Below, in pieces: positions 56,105 to 64,000 of a stretch of 64,000 bases of DNA; the first letter of the stretch is position 1; each line of letters opens with the position of its first letter. The notes beneath the pieces are model-generated. The model made no database searches, had not been told where the DNA came from, and saw only the letters and a program-made list of their open reading frames with translations. The stretch spans positions 372,001-436,000 of the forward strand of contig NC_015564.1 in NCBI RefSeq assembly GCF_000214175.1, read 5' to 3'. Made by a program: the position numbers and the translations under genes. This DNA comes from Hoyosella subflava DQS3-9A1 (GTDB taxonomy: Bacteria > Actinomycetota > Actinomycetes > Mycobacteriales > Mycobacteriaceae).

Positions 56105-57360
56105 TGACGCGGCAAAAGACGTTCGGGGTGATTGCCGCCGGCCTGGTGCTCGTCCTGTTGGCCGGAATAGTTGTCTGGTACTTCTTCTTCCGGCCGGGCA
56201 TGAAGATCACGACCTACTTCCCGACGACGGTAGGCATCTACAGCGGCACAAACATTCGCGTGCTCGGAATCGATGTCGGCAAGGTATCGAGCGTGACCCC
56301 CGTCGGTGACGAGGTTCGCGTCGAGATGAACATCAATCGCGGCGTGGACCTTCCTGCTGAAGTCCACGCGATGCAGATGACTCCGTCACTTGTTTCAGAC
56401 CGTTTCATCCAGCTCGCCCCGGCGTACTCAGAAGGTCCGAAACTCGAAGGGCCAGACGCAGAGATCCCCCGTGAGCGCACAGCGACTCCCGTGGAGGTGG
56501 ATGAGATCTATCAGGCACTCGCTGACTTCACAGAAGCAATGGGTGCCGACGGAGCGAATGCCGACGGTGCCCTAAGTGAGTTCATCGACGTCACCCACGA
56601 GAATCTCGTCGGAAACGGGGAGGCTCTAGGCCGCTCCATCACCGAACTAGCTGAGGCCTCACGCGTGTTTGCCGACGGCCGTGAAGACTTCTTTGGTACG
56701 GTCCGCAACCTGCAGGAACTATCGACAGCACTAGCTGAGAACGACGCGCAGGTGCGCAACTTCAACACCCAGATGGCAACGTTCTCAGACTTCCTCGCGG
56801 GAGAGCGGGACAATCTTGGTGCGGCAATCAATCAGCTTTCGTTTGCGCTCGACGACGTTGCACGTTTCGTCAATGACAACCGAGAAGCACTGTCGAGCAA
56901 CATCGATGGTCTCGCACAGGTGACGGGCCGTGTATCGCAGGAGACCGACGCGATGCGAGAGATCATCGTGGCCATCCCCATCGCGATCAGCAACCTTGCC
57001 AACGCGTACAACGCAGAGGCTGGGGCGCTATCGGCACGCGTGAACCTGCTTGAGTTGCAGGATCTCGGTGGCACAATCTGTGGTCTTGTCGATCTGCAAC
57101 GTCTCTACCCCGGTGACTCGCGTTTCGCCGAACTCGGGCGACAGATGGCGCCGATCATCAGACAGTGCGAAGGTTTGGCAGAGCAGGTCAACGCCGGAGT
57201 TCAGAGCCCCGGAGTGGTCTTGCCACTGGGGATCATGAGCAACGATCTAGTCCAGCGTTCCGGGCCGGTACCAGGCACGGTACCGGGCCAGTTCTCGCCG
57301 ATTCCGCAGACGCAAAACGAGCAATCATTTACTGCGCCGCACGGGGGAGGTGGACAGTGA
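56104..57360 (+). CDS. mceD: Mce protein D, operon 2
   Basis: 418-residue Mce subunit; anchor (about 8-26), MCE domain (VGIYSGTNIRVLGIDVGKVS), helical region, and a Gln/Pro/Gly-rich tail. ATG at 56104. Confidence 0.92.
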   Translation: MTRQKTFGVIAAGLVLVLLAGIVVWYFFFRPGMKITTYFPTTVGIYSGTNIRVLGIDVGKVSSVTPVGDEVRVEMNINRGVDLPAEVHAMQMTPSLVSDRFIQLAPAYSEGPKLEGPDAEIPRERTATPVEVDEIYQALADFTEAMGADGANADGALSEFIDVTHENLVGNGEALGRSITELAEASRVFADGREDFFGTVRNLQELSTALAENDAQVRNFNTQMATFSDFLAGERDNLGAAINQLSFALDDVARFVNDNREALSSNIDGLAQVTGRVSQETDAMREIIVAIPIAISNLANAYNAEAGALSARVNLLELQDLGGTICGLVDLQRLYPGDSRFAELGRQMAPIIRQCEGLAEQVNAGVQSPGVVLPLGIMSNDLVQRSGPVPGTVPGQFSPIPQTQNEQSFTAPHGGGGQ

Positions 57361-58616
57361 GCAAGACATCCGCTGTTCGTAAAAGGCTACTTAGAGGGGC
57401 TGTCGCCACGACGGGGCTGGGAGCGCTGGCAATGACCGCCTCTGGCTGCTTCGTGATGAGCGACGGCATCTACACGTTTCCCCTTCCAGGCGGCCCGAGC
57501 CTGGGCCCCGATCCCATCTCCGTGACCGCCGAATTCGACCAGGTGCCTGAGGTCTTTCCGGAAACCATGGTCAAGGTCAATGGCGTCAATGTGGGCAAGA
57601 TCGACAGGGTGGACCTGAGTGATGATGGATGGAACGCCGTCGTCTCCATGACGCTTCAAAACGATCTTCAGCTTCCCGCGAACTCACGGATCTCGATTCA
57701 GCAGACCGCACTGCTGGGTGAGAAGTTCCTCGCCATCGAGCCGCCACCCCAAGCAGACCGTGTGCCGGAGGTGATCGAGGAGGGCGATGTCATCCCAATC
57801 GACAACAGTCGGGTCCAGATCGAGATCGAGGACATCTTCGGTGCGCTCTCGCTACTGCTGAACGGCGGCGGCGTGGCCCAAATCCAGCCGATTATCGAGG
57901 AACTCGACCGGGCTTTCGGCGGTCGTGAACCACAGGTGAAGGCTCTGCTAAATGATACGAACCAGCTAGTGGCGAGCCTGAACAACCAGCGCGCGGAGAT
58001 TCAGCGCGCGTTTGACAACGTCGAGGTTATGTCTGGACGCCTGGACAACCAGCGCGAGCAGATCAGCCGGGTTGTGGAGGAAATTCCCCGCGGAACCCAG
58101 ATCCTCAGCGAACAAACGCCCCAAATCATCGAGATGCTCCGGCAGCTCGACGGGATGAGCCAGGTGGGAACCCAGGTGATCGGGCAGGCCCGCGACGATC
58201 TCGTTCAAGACTTGCGCGCGCTTCGCCCGACGCTCCAGGCGCTGGCGAACACCGGGCCGGATCTCCCGAACTCGATTCAGCTGCTCCCGACCTATCCGTT
58301 CCCGGACGCTGCCATCGATTCAACCTTCGGTGGAGCGATTAACCTCTGGCTGGCGGTCGATCTGTCGATTGCCGACACTTTGGAGAACCTCGGCGTGGGC
58401 CAGGGCACACCGCAGTATGTGGCTCCGTACGGTTCGCCACAACCGGCAGTTGACCCGTCGAACCCGTACATCGGGGGCAACGGCCCGCGGCCGGGCCCGG
58501 GGACACAGCCTCTACTGCCACTAGGAAATCTCGTCCAAGTCGGACTCCCGAATGGTGACGAGATGCCAGGTCCGATCCAGGACCTCCTGAATATGTTGGG
58601 AGATCGGCAGCCATGA
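57357..58616 (+). CDS. mceE: Mce protein E (lipoprotein), operon 2
   Basis: 419-residue Mce lipoprotein. GTG 57357 gives a twin-basic-start signal peptide ending in lipobox MTASGC. MCE domain (VFPETMVKVNGVNVGKIDRV), helical region and a Pro/Gly-rich C-terminus. The open frame to 57165 lies within mceD. Confidence 0.9.
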   Translation: MSKTSAVRKRLLRGAVATTGLGALAMTASGCFVMSDGIYTFPLPGGPSLGPDPISVTAEFDQVPEVFPETMVKVNGVNVGKIDRVDLSDDGWNAVVSMTLQNDLQLPANSRISIQQTALLGEKFLAIEPPPQADRVPEVIEEGDVIPIDNSRVQIEIEDIFGALSLLLNGGGVAQIQPIIEELDRAFGGREPQVKALLNDTNQLVASLNNQRAEIQRAFDNVEVMSGRLDNQREQISRVVEEIPRGTQILSEQTPQIIEMLRQLDGMSQVGTQVIGQARDDLVQDLRALRPTLQALANTGPDLPNSIQLLPTYPFPDAAIDSTFGGAINLWLAVDLSIADTLENLGVGQGTPQYVAPYGSPQPAVDPSNPYIGGNGPRPGPGTQPLLPLGNLVQVGLPNGDEMPGPIQDLLNMLGDRQP

Positions 58617-59863
58617 TTTCACGATTCGTAAAGATCCAGCTCATCCTCTTCGTGATCGTGGCTGTGGTGGGCGTGATTTTCGTGAGCGCCAAGTACGCGC
58701 GTCTCCATACGCTGCTCGGCTTCGGTGAGTTCCCGGTATATGTCGAGATGGAAGACAACGGAGGAATCTTCCCGTACGCCGAAGTCACATACCGGGGTAT
58801 TCCAGCGGGACTAGTTGGCGAGGTAGTGCCGATACCAGGTGGTACTCGGGTGGAACTCCTCATTCGCAACGATGCGCCGGACATCCCAGCTGACTCACGA
58901 GCGAAAGTCAACAACCGCTCGGCTGCGGGCGAGCAGTTCGTCGACCTCCAGGCTGACACCGACGAAGGGCCGTACCTCGAATCAGGCTCCGTGATCGAAT
59001 TCGAGAACAGTTCCGCGCCGGTACGTGTGGAGTCTTTGCTCAACGGCCTGTATGACCTGTCGCAGTCGATCCCGCTAGATAAGTTCAGGGAAGTTGTGGC
59101 CGAGACGGCGGAGATTTTCCACGGCCGCGGCGAGGATCTGGGCACGATCATCGACTCATTCGATGCCTTCTCCGAGGAAGCCAATGAATCGATGGATCAG
59201 ACCTTACAATTCCTCCGTGACGGCAGCGTGGTGCTACGCACTCAAGCTGAGCAGGCAAACGAGATTCGGTCGTTTTCTCGCGATCTGACCCTGATCACGG
59301 ACCAGTTGCAGCAGAGCGATCAAGATATTCGACGCATAATCAACACGTCGACAGATGCGGGTGCGGCCGTGTCCGCTCTGCTCGAACGAGGGGGGCCAGG
59401 TCTTACTGAGTTCCTACGGACCACGGAGCCTATAGCCGAGGTTCTCGGTGAGCGTGGTCAGTTCCTCCGTCCTGTCCTGCAGGCACTGCCAGCGCTTGGC
59501 GCGGCGGCGTACACTGCTGCGCCTGGTGACGGCACGGCCCGCTTTGGTCTCATTTTCGAGTTGAACAACCCGCCGGCTTGTACTGTCGGCTACGAAGGTA
59601 CCTATCAGCGGCTCCCCGGAGGCCCCACCGGAAATCCCATGATCAACGGTGCGATGAGCGACTGGGAGTGGGATACGTCGGTTGGCTGCCGGACGCCGCA
59701 GGGCAGTCCCGTCGGCGTCCGAAGCTCGAACAAGGCGATCTTCGCTGATCCCAGCGTTCCTCAGCCTTGGGACAACAACCCGAAGCGTGCCGGTGACCAC
59801 ACAGACCTCGCACCCTTCGGTCGGCAGGCATTTGAACTACTTGAGCTTGTCGGCTGGAACTGA
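58613..59863 (+). CDS. mceF: Mce protein F, operon 2
   Basis: 416-residue Mce subunit with anchor (about 8-27), MCE domain (GGIFPYAEVTYRGIPAGLVG), helical region and a C-terminal domain with two cysteines (PPACTVGYEG, SVGCRTPQGS). It ends the A-F set; a hairpin follows 37 bases later. Confidence 0.92.
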   Translation: MISRFVKIQLILFVIVAVVGVIFVSAKYARLHTLLGFGEFPVYVEMEDNGGIFPYAEVTYRGIPAGLVGEVVPIPGGTRVELLIRNDAPDIPADSRAKVNNRSAAGEQFVDLQADTDEGPYLESGSVIEFENSSAPVRVESLLNGLYDLSQSIPLDKFREVVAETAEIFHGRGEDLGTIIDSFDAFSEEANESMDQTLQFLRDGSVVLRTQAEQANEIRSFSRDLTLITDQLQQSDQDIRRIINTSTDAGAAVSALLERGGPGLTEFLRTTEPIAEVLGERGQFLRPVLQALPALGAAAYTAAPGDGTARFGLIFELNNPPACTVGYEGTYQRLPGGPTGNPMINGAMSDWEWDTSVGCRTPQGSPVGVRSSNKAIFADPSVPQPWDNNPKRAGDHTDLAPFGRQAFELLELVGWN

Positions 59864-59900
59864 CAGCTCAGGTAACCGAATTGGGGTCTCGCGCGACGCG

Positions 59901-59945
59901 ATCGTGAAGGATTCACCCTCTGTGTAAGGGTGAATCCTTCACGAT
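59901..59945. repeat. Long hairpin repeat, copy B
   Basis: Perfect 19-base arms (59901-59919, 59927-59945) with a 7-base loop, after mceF2. The core ATCGTGAAGGATT is shared with copy A at 2135-2183. It may limit transcription into the two Mam genes. Confidence 0.8.
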
Positions 59946-60029
59946 TGTGGGCTGCTGGGCCCCAATTCGCATGCGCACAGATCTGTCTGTTGGCTGAGAA
60001 ATCTTCTTGGAAAATCGCGGGAAGGCAAT

Positions 60030-60758
60030 GTGATTACTTCGCAAAGGTACGGTGTACGCGTGAGTGACAAGACTGTCGAAACTGATCCAGCTCCGGCCAA
60101 AACTCAAAAGTCAGGGGGGAAGCTGGGTGCGGTAGTGATTGCGCTTTTCGTACTGGCAGTCGTTGCCCTCGGGTGGGTCGGCTTCGCGTGGTGGAAGGCT
60201 CTCGATCAGGCAGGCACCTCAAGCGAGCGGGACAGGCTGCTCGGTGAGGCCAGGCAAGCTGCCGTGTACCTCAACTCATTCGATACCAATGATCTTGATG
60301 CGACTTTCGGAAATATTGAGTCGGTGATCACCGGTGAGCAGTTGCGCGCGGAGATGGAAGAAGCGCGCAATCAGCTCGAGTCCGATGCCCCGTCCGGGGG
60401 CCGTATCAATGCTGACGTGACCGATATCGCCATAGTGAACTTCGATCCCGACTCCGATGAGGCGCTGGCTATCGCTGTCGTTCTGAGGACGACGGCCGGG
60501 CCCACAGGGCAATCCGTGACGCAGCGGGTCATGATGGAAATGCAGCTGGCGCGCGTCGATGGTTCGTGGAAGGTCTCGGCGTCAACTCAGGTTGGGACGC
60601 CGGCATTGGTCGCTGAATCGCCGGGTGCGGACGGCGAGTTGCCGCCAGAACTGATGCCTGAGGGTGCGGAGCTTCCCCTCGAAGAGCTGCCCACCGACGA
60701 AACTCCCGGTGAAGGTGCCCCAGAAGATGAACCTCAGCCTGGGCAACCTGGTGAATAG
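60030..60758 (+). CDS. Mce-associated membrane protein 1, operon 2
   Basis: 242-residue Mam protein. Hydrophilic N-terminus, membrane helix (about 34-54), NTF2-like domain (YLNSFDTNDLDATFGNIESV), and an unusually acidic Pro/Glu-rich tail. GTG 60030 follows GGGAAGG; GTG 60060 is an alternative start. It is separated from mceF2 by 166 bases and the hairpin. Confidence 0.85.
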   Translation: MITSQRYGVRVSDKTVETDPAPAKTQKSGGKLGAVVIALFVLAVVALGWVGFAWWKALDQAGTSSERDRLLGEARQAAVYLNSFDTNDLDATFGNIESVITGEQLRAEMEEARNQLESDAPSGGRINADVTDIAIVNFDPDSDEALAIAVVLRTTAGPTGQSVTQRVMMEMQLARVDGSWKVSASTQVGTPALVAESPGADGELPPELMPEGAELPLEELPTDETPGEGAPEDEPQPGQPGE

Positions 60759-60798
60759 GCCGGTTTCGCGGATCTAGAAGTATTAGGAGTCCCTATCT

Positions 60799-61503
60799 AT
60801 GTCTCGTCCTCGTCGCACTACACCTGGCCCCGGAGGGAAGAACCGCCGGCCCAAGCTGGCTGGCCACGGGAGCAGCCGTGACCCACAAGTACAGGGCACG
60901 GCAAGTGATGCTTCAACCGGCCCGAAGCGCCGCTCAGACAAGCGGGCCGGGGGCGGTTCTGGCCGCCATGCCGCTGGGCGCGGCGCCCTAGCTGGCGTCA
61001 ATACTCGATTGCTGTCCGCAACGATCATCGTGGGCGCAATCGCCATCGCTAGCGCGATCGTTCTTGCGGTGGTGCATGGCCCTTCGGCGTTGCGTGGACA
61101 GCCGGAGAGCGACGGTATCGCGTTCGTCGATCAAGCGGCGACCACGGAAGTGGAGAACCGCACGAAGGAAGCTCTCGCAGCGGTCTTCAGCTACGACTAC
61201 AGAACCCTCGACGACGACTTTGACCGTGCGCTGTCGTTCCTCACCGAGGATATGCAGGATGAATACCGGCAGACCATTGACGCAACGCGCCAGGCAGCCG
61301 AACAGCGCCAGGCCACAGTCGAGATGGCGATCCGGCATGCCGGTGTGCACGCGTTGTCAAACGATGAAGCTGAACTGCTCGCGCTGTCACTTGTGAGCAC
61401 CGAATACGACGACGTGCCGGGGGAGATGTACTCCGGCCCGCTGCGTGTGGTCCTCAAGAAGGTGGATGGCGACTGGCTTATCGACTCGATCGACGAGCGA
61501 TAA
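60799..61503 (+). CDS. Mce-associated membrane protein 2, operon 2
   Basis: 234-residue Mam protein with a very basic Gly/Arg/Lys-rich N-terminus of about 65 residues, one membrane helix (about 72-92), and an NTF2-like domain (FSYDYRTLDDDFDRALSFLT to LKKVDGDWLIDSIDER). ATG at 60799, 40 bases after the previous gene. Confidence 0.88.
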   Translation: MSRPRRTTPGPGGKNRRPKLAGHGSSRDPQVQGTASDASTGPKRRSDKRAGGGSGRHAAGRGALAGVNTRLLSATIIVGAIAIASAIVLAVVHGPSALRGQPESDGIAFVDQAATTEVENRTKEALAAVFSYDYRTLDDDFDRALSFLTEDMQDEYRQTIDATRQAAEQRQATVEMAIRHAGVHALSNDEAELLALSLVSTEYDDVPGEMYSGPLRVVLKKVDGDWLIDSIDER

Positions 61504-61564
61504 ACGACACATCTTGGTGTTTCAGCGTCGCGGCCCCGGTGACACGAGGAGCAAGTAGGATTAT

Positions 61565-61637
61565 GCTTCCGATGGGATGACAGTAACCGCGCATGGTTGC
61601 TAGGAGGCAGCTGCGGTCGTTTCGTCCCACCGGAAGC
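61565..61637. terminator. Inverted repeat after mce operon 2
   Basis: Sixteen-base arms (61565-61580, 61622-61637) with 14 pairs and a 41-base centre. A possible transcript end before rpoB; weak because of the long spacer. Confidence 0.35.
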
Positions 61638-61700
61638 GTTCTATAGTCATGCGCGCAGGCGGGCGAGCGGTACGATTCTGCTGCCACGCCAGATGCTCTA

Positions 61701-61730
61701 TTCGACATCTGACTAATGTTCGTCTATTGT
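61701..61730 (+). promoter_or_regulatory. Candidate rpoB promoter
   Basis: TTCGAC (61701-61706) and TATTGT (61725-61730), 18 bases apart, 186 bases before the rpoB start. The 412-base region 61504-61915 holds no gene. Confidence 0.4.
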
Positions 61731-61915
61731 TGGACGTTGCGCTGGCTGCCTCCTGTCCATACCTCGTTGTTCGTCTTGGCGCTATTCGTGCCCAGTCGAG
61801 TGGGGAGGGTTCGTTCGGGGTGCCACCAGCGGACTCAAACACTCAGCAAAGCAGACGACAGCGATTGCCGTTCGTAGTTCAGAGCGGCGCGCGTGAGGTG
61901 CTGGAAGGACGCATC

Positions 61916-64000
61916 TTGGCAGTCTCCCGCCAGACCAGTTCAGTGGCCGGTATCCCCGGGGCTCCTAACAGGGTATCTTTTGCGAAGATTCGCGAACCCC
62001 TTGAAGTACCCGGGTTGCTAGACCTTCAGTTGGATTCGTTCGAATGGTTGATCGGTGCTGAGAGGTGGCGCAAGCGTGCCGCAGCCCGCGGGCAGGAGAT
62101 CCTGACGAGCGGTCTTGAAGACGTTCTCGAAGAGATCTCACCGATCGAGGATTTCGCCTCCTCAATGTCACTTTCGTTCTCCGACCCTCGGTTCGAAGAG
62201 GTTAAGGCCTCCGTCGACGAGTGCAAAGAGAAAGACATGACGTACGCCGCTCCGCTCTTCGTGACGGCGGAGTTCATCAACAACGAAACCGGCGAAATTA
62301 AGAGCCAGACGGTCTTCATGGGTGATTTCCCGATGATGACCGACAAGGGCACTTTCGTCATCAATGGCACGGAGCGGGTTGTGGTTTCGCAGCTCGTCCG
62401 GTCGCCTGGCGTTTATTTCGATAAGACACGCGACAAGTCCACGGAAAAGGACCTGTACAGCGTCAAGGTCATCCCGAGCCGGGGAGCCTGGCTTGAGTTC
62501 GACATCGACAAGCGCGACACGGTTGGCGTGCGTATTGACCGGAAGCGGCGTCAGCCCGTCACTGTGCTACTCAAGGCGCGTGGCTGGACCAATGAGCAGA
62601 TCGCGGAGCGCTTCGGCTTCTCCGAGATCATGATGTCGACGCTGGAGAAGGACAACACCGCTGGCACCGACGACGCACTGCTCGACATCTACCGCAAGCT
62701 TCGTCCGGGCGAGCCGCCGACGAAGGAAGGTGCGGAAAACCTCCTCGAAGGGCTGTTCTTCAAGGAGAAGCGCTACGACCTGGCGCGTGTCGGCCGCTAC
62801 AAGGTGAACAAGAAGCTCGGCCTGACGGTCGATCCCACCTCCACGGTGCTCACCGACGAGGACATTGTCACCACGATTGAGTACCTCGTTCGCCTGCAAG
62901 CTGGCGAACGGAGGATGGCTGCTGCCAACGGCGACGAGATTCGCGTCAATGTCGATGACATTGACCACTTCGGAAACCGCCGACTGCGCACCGTTGGTGA
63001 GCTGATTCAGAATCAGATCCGCGTGGGCCTGTCCCGCATGGAGCGTGTTGTTCGTGAGCGGATGACGACCCAGGATGTCGAGGCGATTACGCCGCAGACA
63101 CTGATCAACATCCGGCCAGTTGTCGCTGCGATTAAGGAGTTCTTCGGAACTTCGCAGCTCAGCCAGTTCATGGATCAGAACAACCCGCTTTCGGGGCTTA
63201 CCCACAAGCGGCGCCTATCAGCGCTGGGACCAGGTGGTCTGTCCCGCGAACGTGCAGGTCTCGAAGTGCGCGACGTACACCAGTCGCACTATGGCCGCAT
63301 GTGCCCGATTGAGACGCCGGAAGGCCCGAACATTGGTTTGATCGGTTCACTTTCGGTGTATGCGCGGGTCAACCCCTTCGGCTTCATCGAAACTCCATAC
63401 CGCAAGGTCATCGATGGTCAGGTGACGGATGACATCTTCTACCTGACAGCTGACGAGGAAGACCGGTATGTCATCGCGCAGGCGAACTCGCCGCTCGATG
63501 CCGAAGGCCGCTTCGTTGAGGATCACATCCTCGTCCGGGTCCGGCGTGAAGCCGAGTCCGAGGTGGAGTTCGTATCACCGAGCCAGATCGACTTCATGGA
63601 CGTCTCACCACGTCAGATGGTTTCGGCTGCGACCGCGATGATCCCATTCCTCGAGCATGACGACGCTAACCGTGCCCTCATGGGCGCGAACATGCAGCGT
63701 CAGGCTGTGCCGCTGCTCCGCAGCGAGGCACCACTCGTTGGTACTGGCATGGAACTGCGCGCCGCATATGACTCGGGTGATGTCATCGTCAGCGAAAAAG
63801 CTGGCGTCGTCGAGGAAGTTTCCGCCGACTACATCACGATCATGGCTGATGACGGCACCCGCCGTACCTACCAGTTGCGCAAGTTCAGCCGCTCGAACCA
63901 GGGCACATGCATCAACCAGCGCCCGATCGTCGACGAAAGCCAGCGCGTTGAGGTCGGACAGGTTATCGCCGACGGTCCTTGCACCGACGAAGGCGAGATG
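61916..64000 (+). CDS. rpoB: DNA-directed RNA polymerase subunit beta (3' end outside window)
   Basis: First 695 residues of RpoB, continuing past the window. [40 protein letters not shown] and [18 protein letters not shown] are conserved. The rifampicin region reads [20 protein letters not shown] then [14 protein letters not shown], with the D, H and S usually changed in resistance all wild type. The TTG at 61916 is chosen because GGAAGGA lies 7 bases upstream and LAVSRQ aligns with the mycobacterial MADSRQ start; GTG 61898 and GTG 61820 are in frame. Confidence 0.97.
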   Translation, partial: MAVSRQTSSVAGIPGAPNRVSFAKIREPLEVPGLLDLQLDSFEWLIGAERWRKRAAARGQEILTSGLEDVLEEISPIEDFASSMSLSFSDPRFEEVKASVDECKEKDMTYAAPLFVTAEFINNETGEIKSQTVFMGDFPMMTDKGTFVINGTERVVVSQLVRSPGVYFDKTRDKSTEKDLYSVKVIPSRGAWLEFDIDKRDTVGVRIDRKRRQPVTVLLKARGWTNEQIAERFGFSEIMMSTLEKDNTAGTDDALLDIYRKLRPGEPPTKEGAENLLEGLFFKEKRYDLARVGRYKVNKKLGLTVDPTSTVLTDEDIVTTIEYLVRLQAGERRMAAANGDEIRVNVDDIDHFGNRRLRTVGELIQNQIRVGLSRMERVVRERMTTQDVEAITPQTLINIRPVVAAIKEFFGTSQLSQFMDQNNPLSGLTHKRRLSALGPGGLSRERAGLEVRDVHQSHYGRMCPIETPEGPNIGLIGSLSVYARVNPFGFIETPYRKVIDGQVTDDIFYLTADEEDRYVIAQANSPLDAEGRFVEDHILVRVRREAESEVEFVSPSQIDFMDVSPRQMVSAATAMIPFLEHDDANRALMGANMQRQAVPLLRSEAPLVGTGMELRAAYDSGDVIVSEKAGVVEEVSADYITIMADDGTRRTYQLRKFSRSNQGTCINQRPIVDESQRVEVGQVIADGPCTDEGEM

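Noticed and set aside
63130-63250. Rifampicin-resistance substitutions in rpoB
   Set aside because: The resistance-determining region carries the wild-type residues at the usual D, H and S positions.

Overview
The window is a stretch of chromosome from a mycolic-acid actinomycete (order Mycobacteriales). The gene set and order resemble the M. tuberculosis Rv0528-Rv0567 and Rv0634B-Rv0667 neighbourhoods. The extra genes (fprB beside menC, IS elements, and mce operons between rplL and rpoB) point to a Rhodococcus, Nocardia or Hoyosella-type relative rather than a true mycobacterium. Evidence for the lineage includes GTG, TTG and apparently leaderless starts, HadA/HadB-type mycolate dehydratases, Mce transporters with MceG ATPases, MgtA mannosyltransferase and a BldC-like regulator.

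Regions. 1-2123: end of the cytochrome c maturation operon (resB, ccsB). 2124-4588: a MinD/ParA-like ATPase, a small membrane protein, a BldC-like regulator and a DUF4229 membrane protein. 4575-9343: a cysteine-desulfhydrase-like PLP enzyme translationally coupled to a MacB-type ABC exporter, then a holin-like membrane protein. 9405-10648: an IS30-family element. 10711-24293: a menaquinone district with menA, menE, menB, menC, menD and menG, plus fprB, a VOC protein, a flavin reductase, mgtA and unknowns. 24325-29059: CoA transferase, TetR regulator, polyprenyl synthase, HtpX and YajQ. 29248-32355: tRNAs Tyr, Thr, Met and Trp, with rpmG, hadA, hadB and a cation exchanger between them. 32388-39043: secE, nusG, rplK, rplA, an IS3-like element, lipG (reverse strand), rplJ and rplL. 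39496-61503: two complete tandem mce operons, each headed by its own mceG. 61916-64000: the 5' part of rpoB.

How the genes work together. Six of the menaquinone enzymes, cytochrome c assembly and ferredoxin reductase support respiration. hadA/hadB, mgtA, the mce operons and the prenyl synthase serve the mycolate cell envelope and its lipid traffic. The rest of the second half is core translation and transcription machinery.

Most notable: two back-to-back self-contained Mce lipid transporters occupy the rplL-rpoB interval where M. tuberculosis has a lone mceG. Their ATPase genes are nearly identical over 1,021 bp although the permease and Mce genes beside them have diverged. The first operon carries a one-base frameshift in mceC at a G5 tract. 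Other signals worth attention are a long-hairpin repeat family, an RBS-hiding hairpin in the IS30 element and a TetR-type palindrome.
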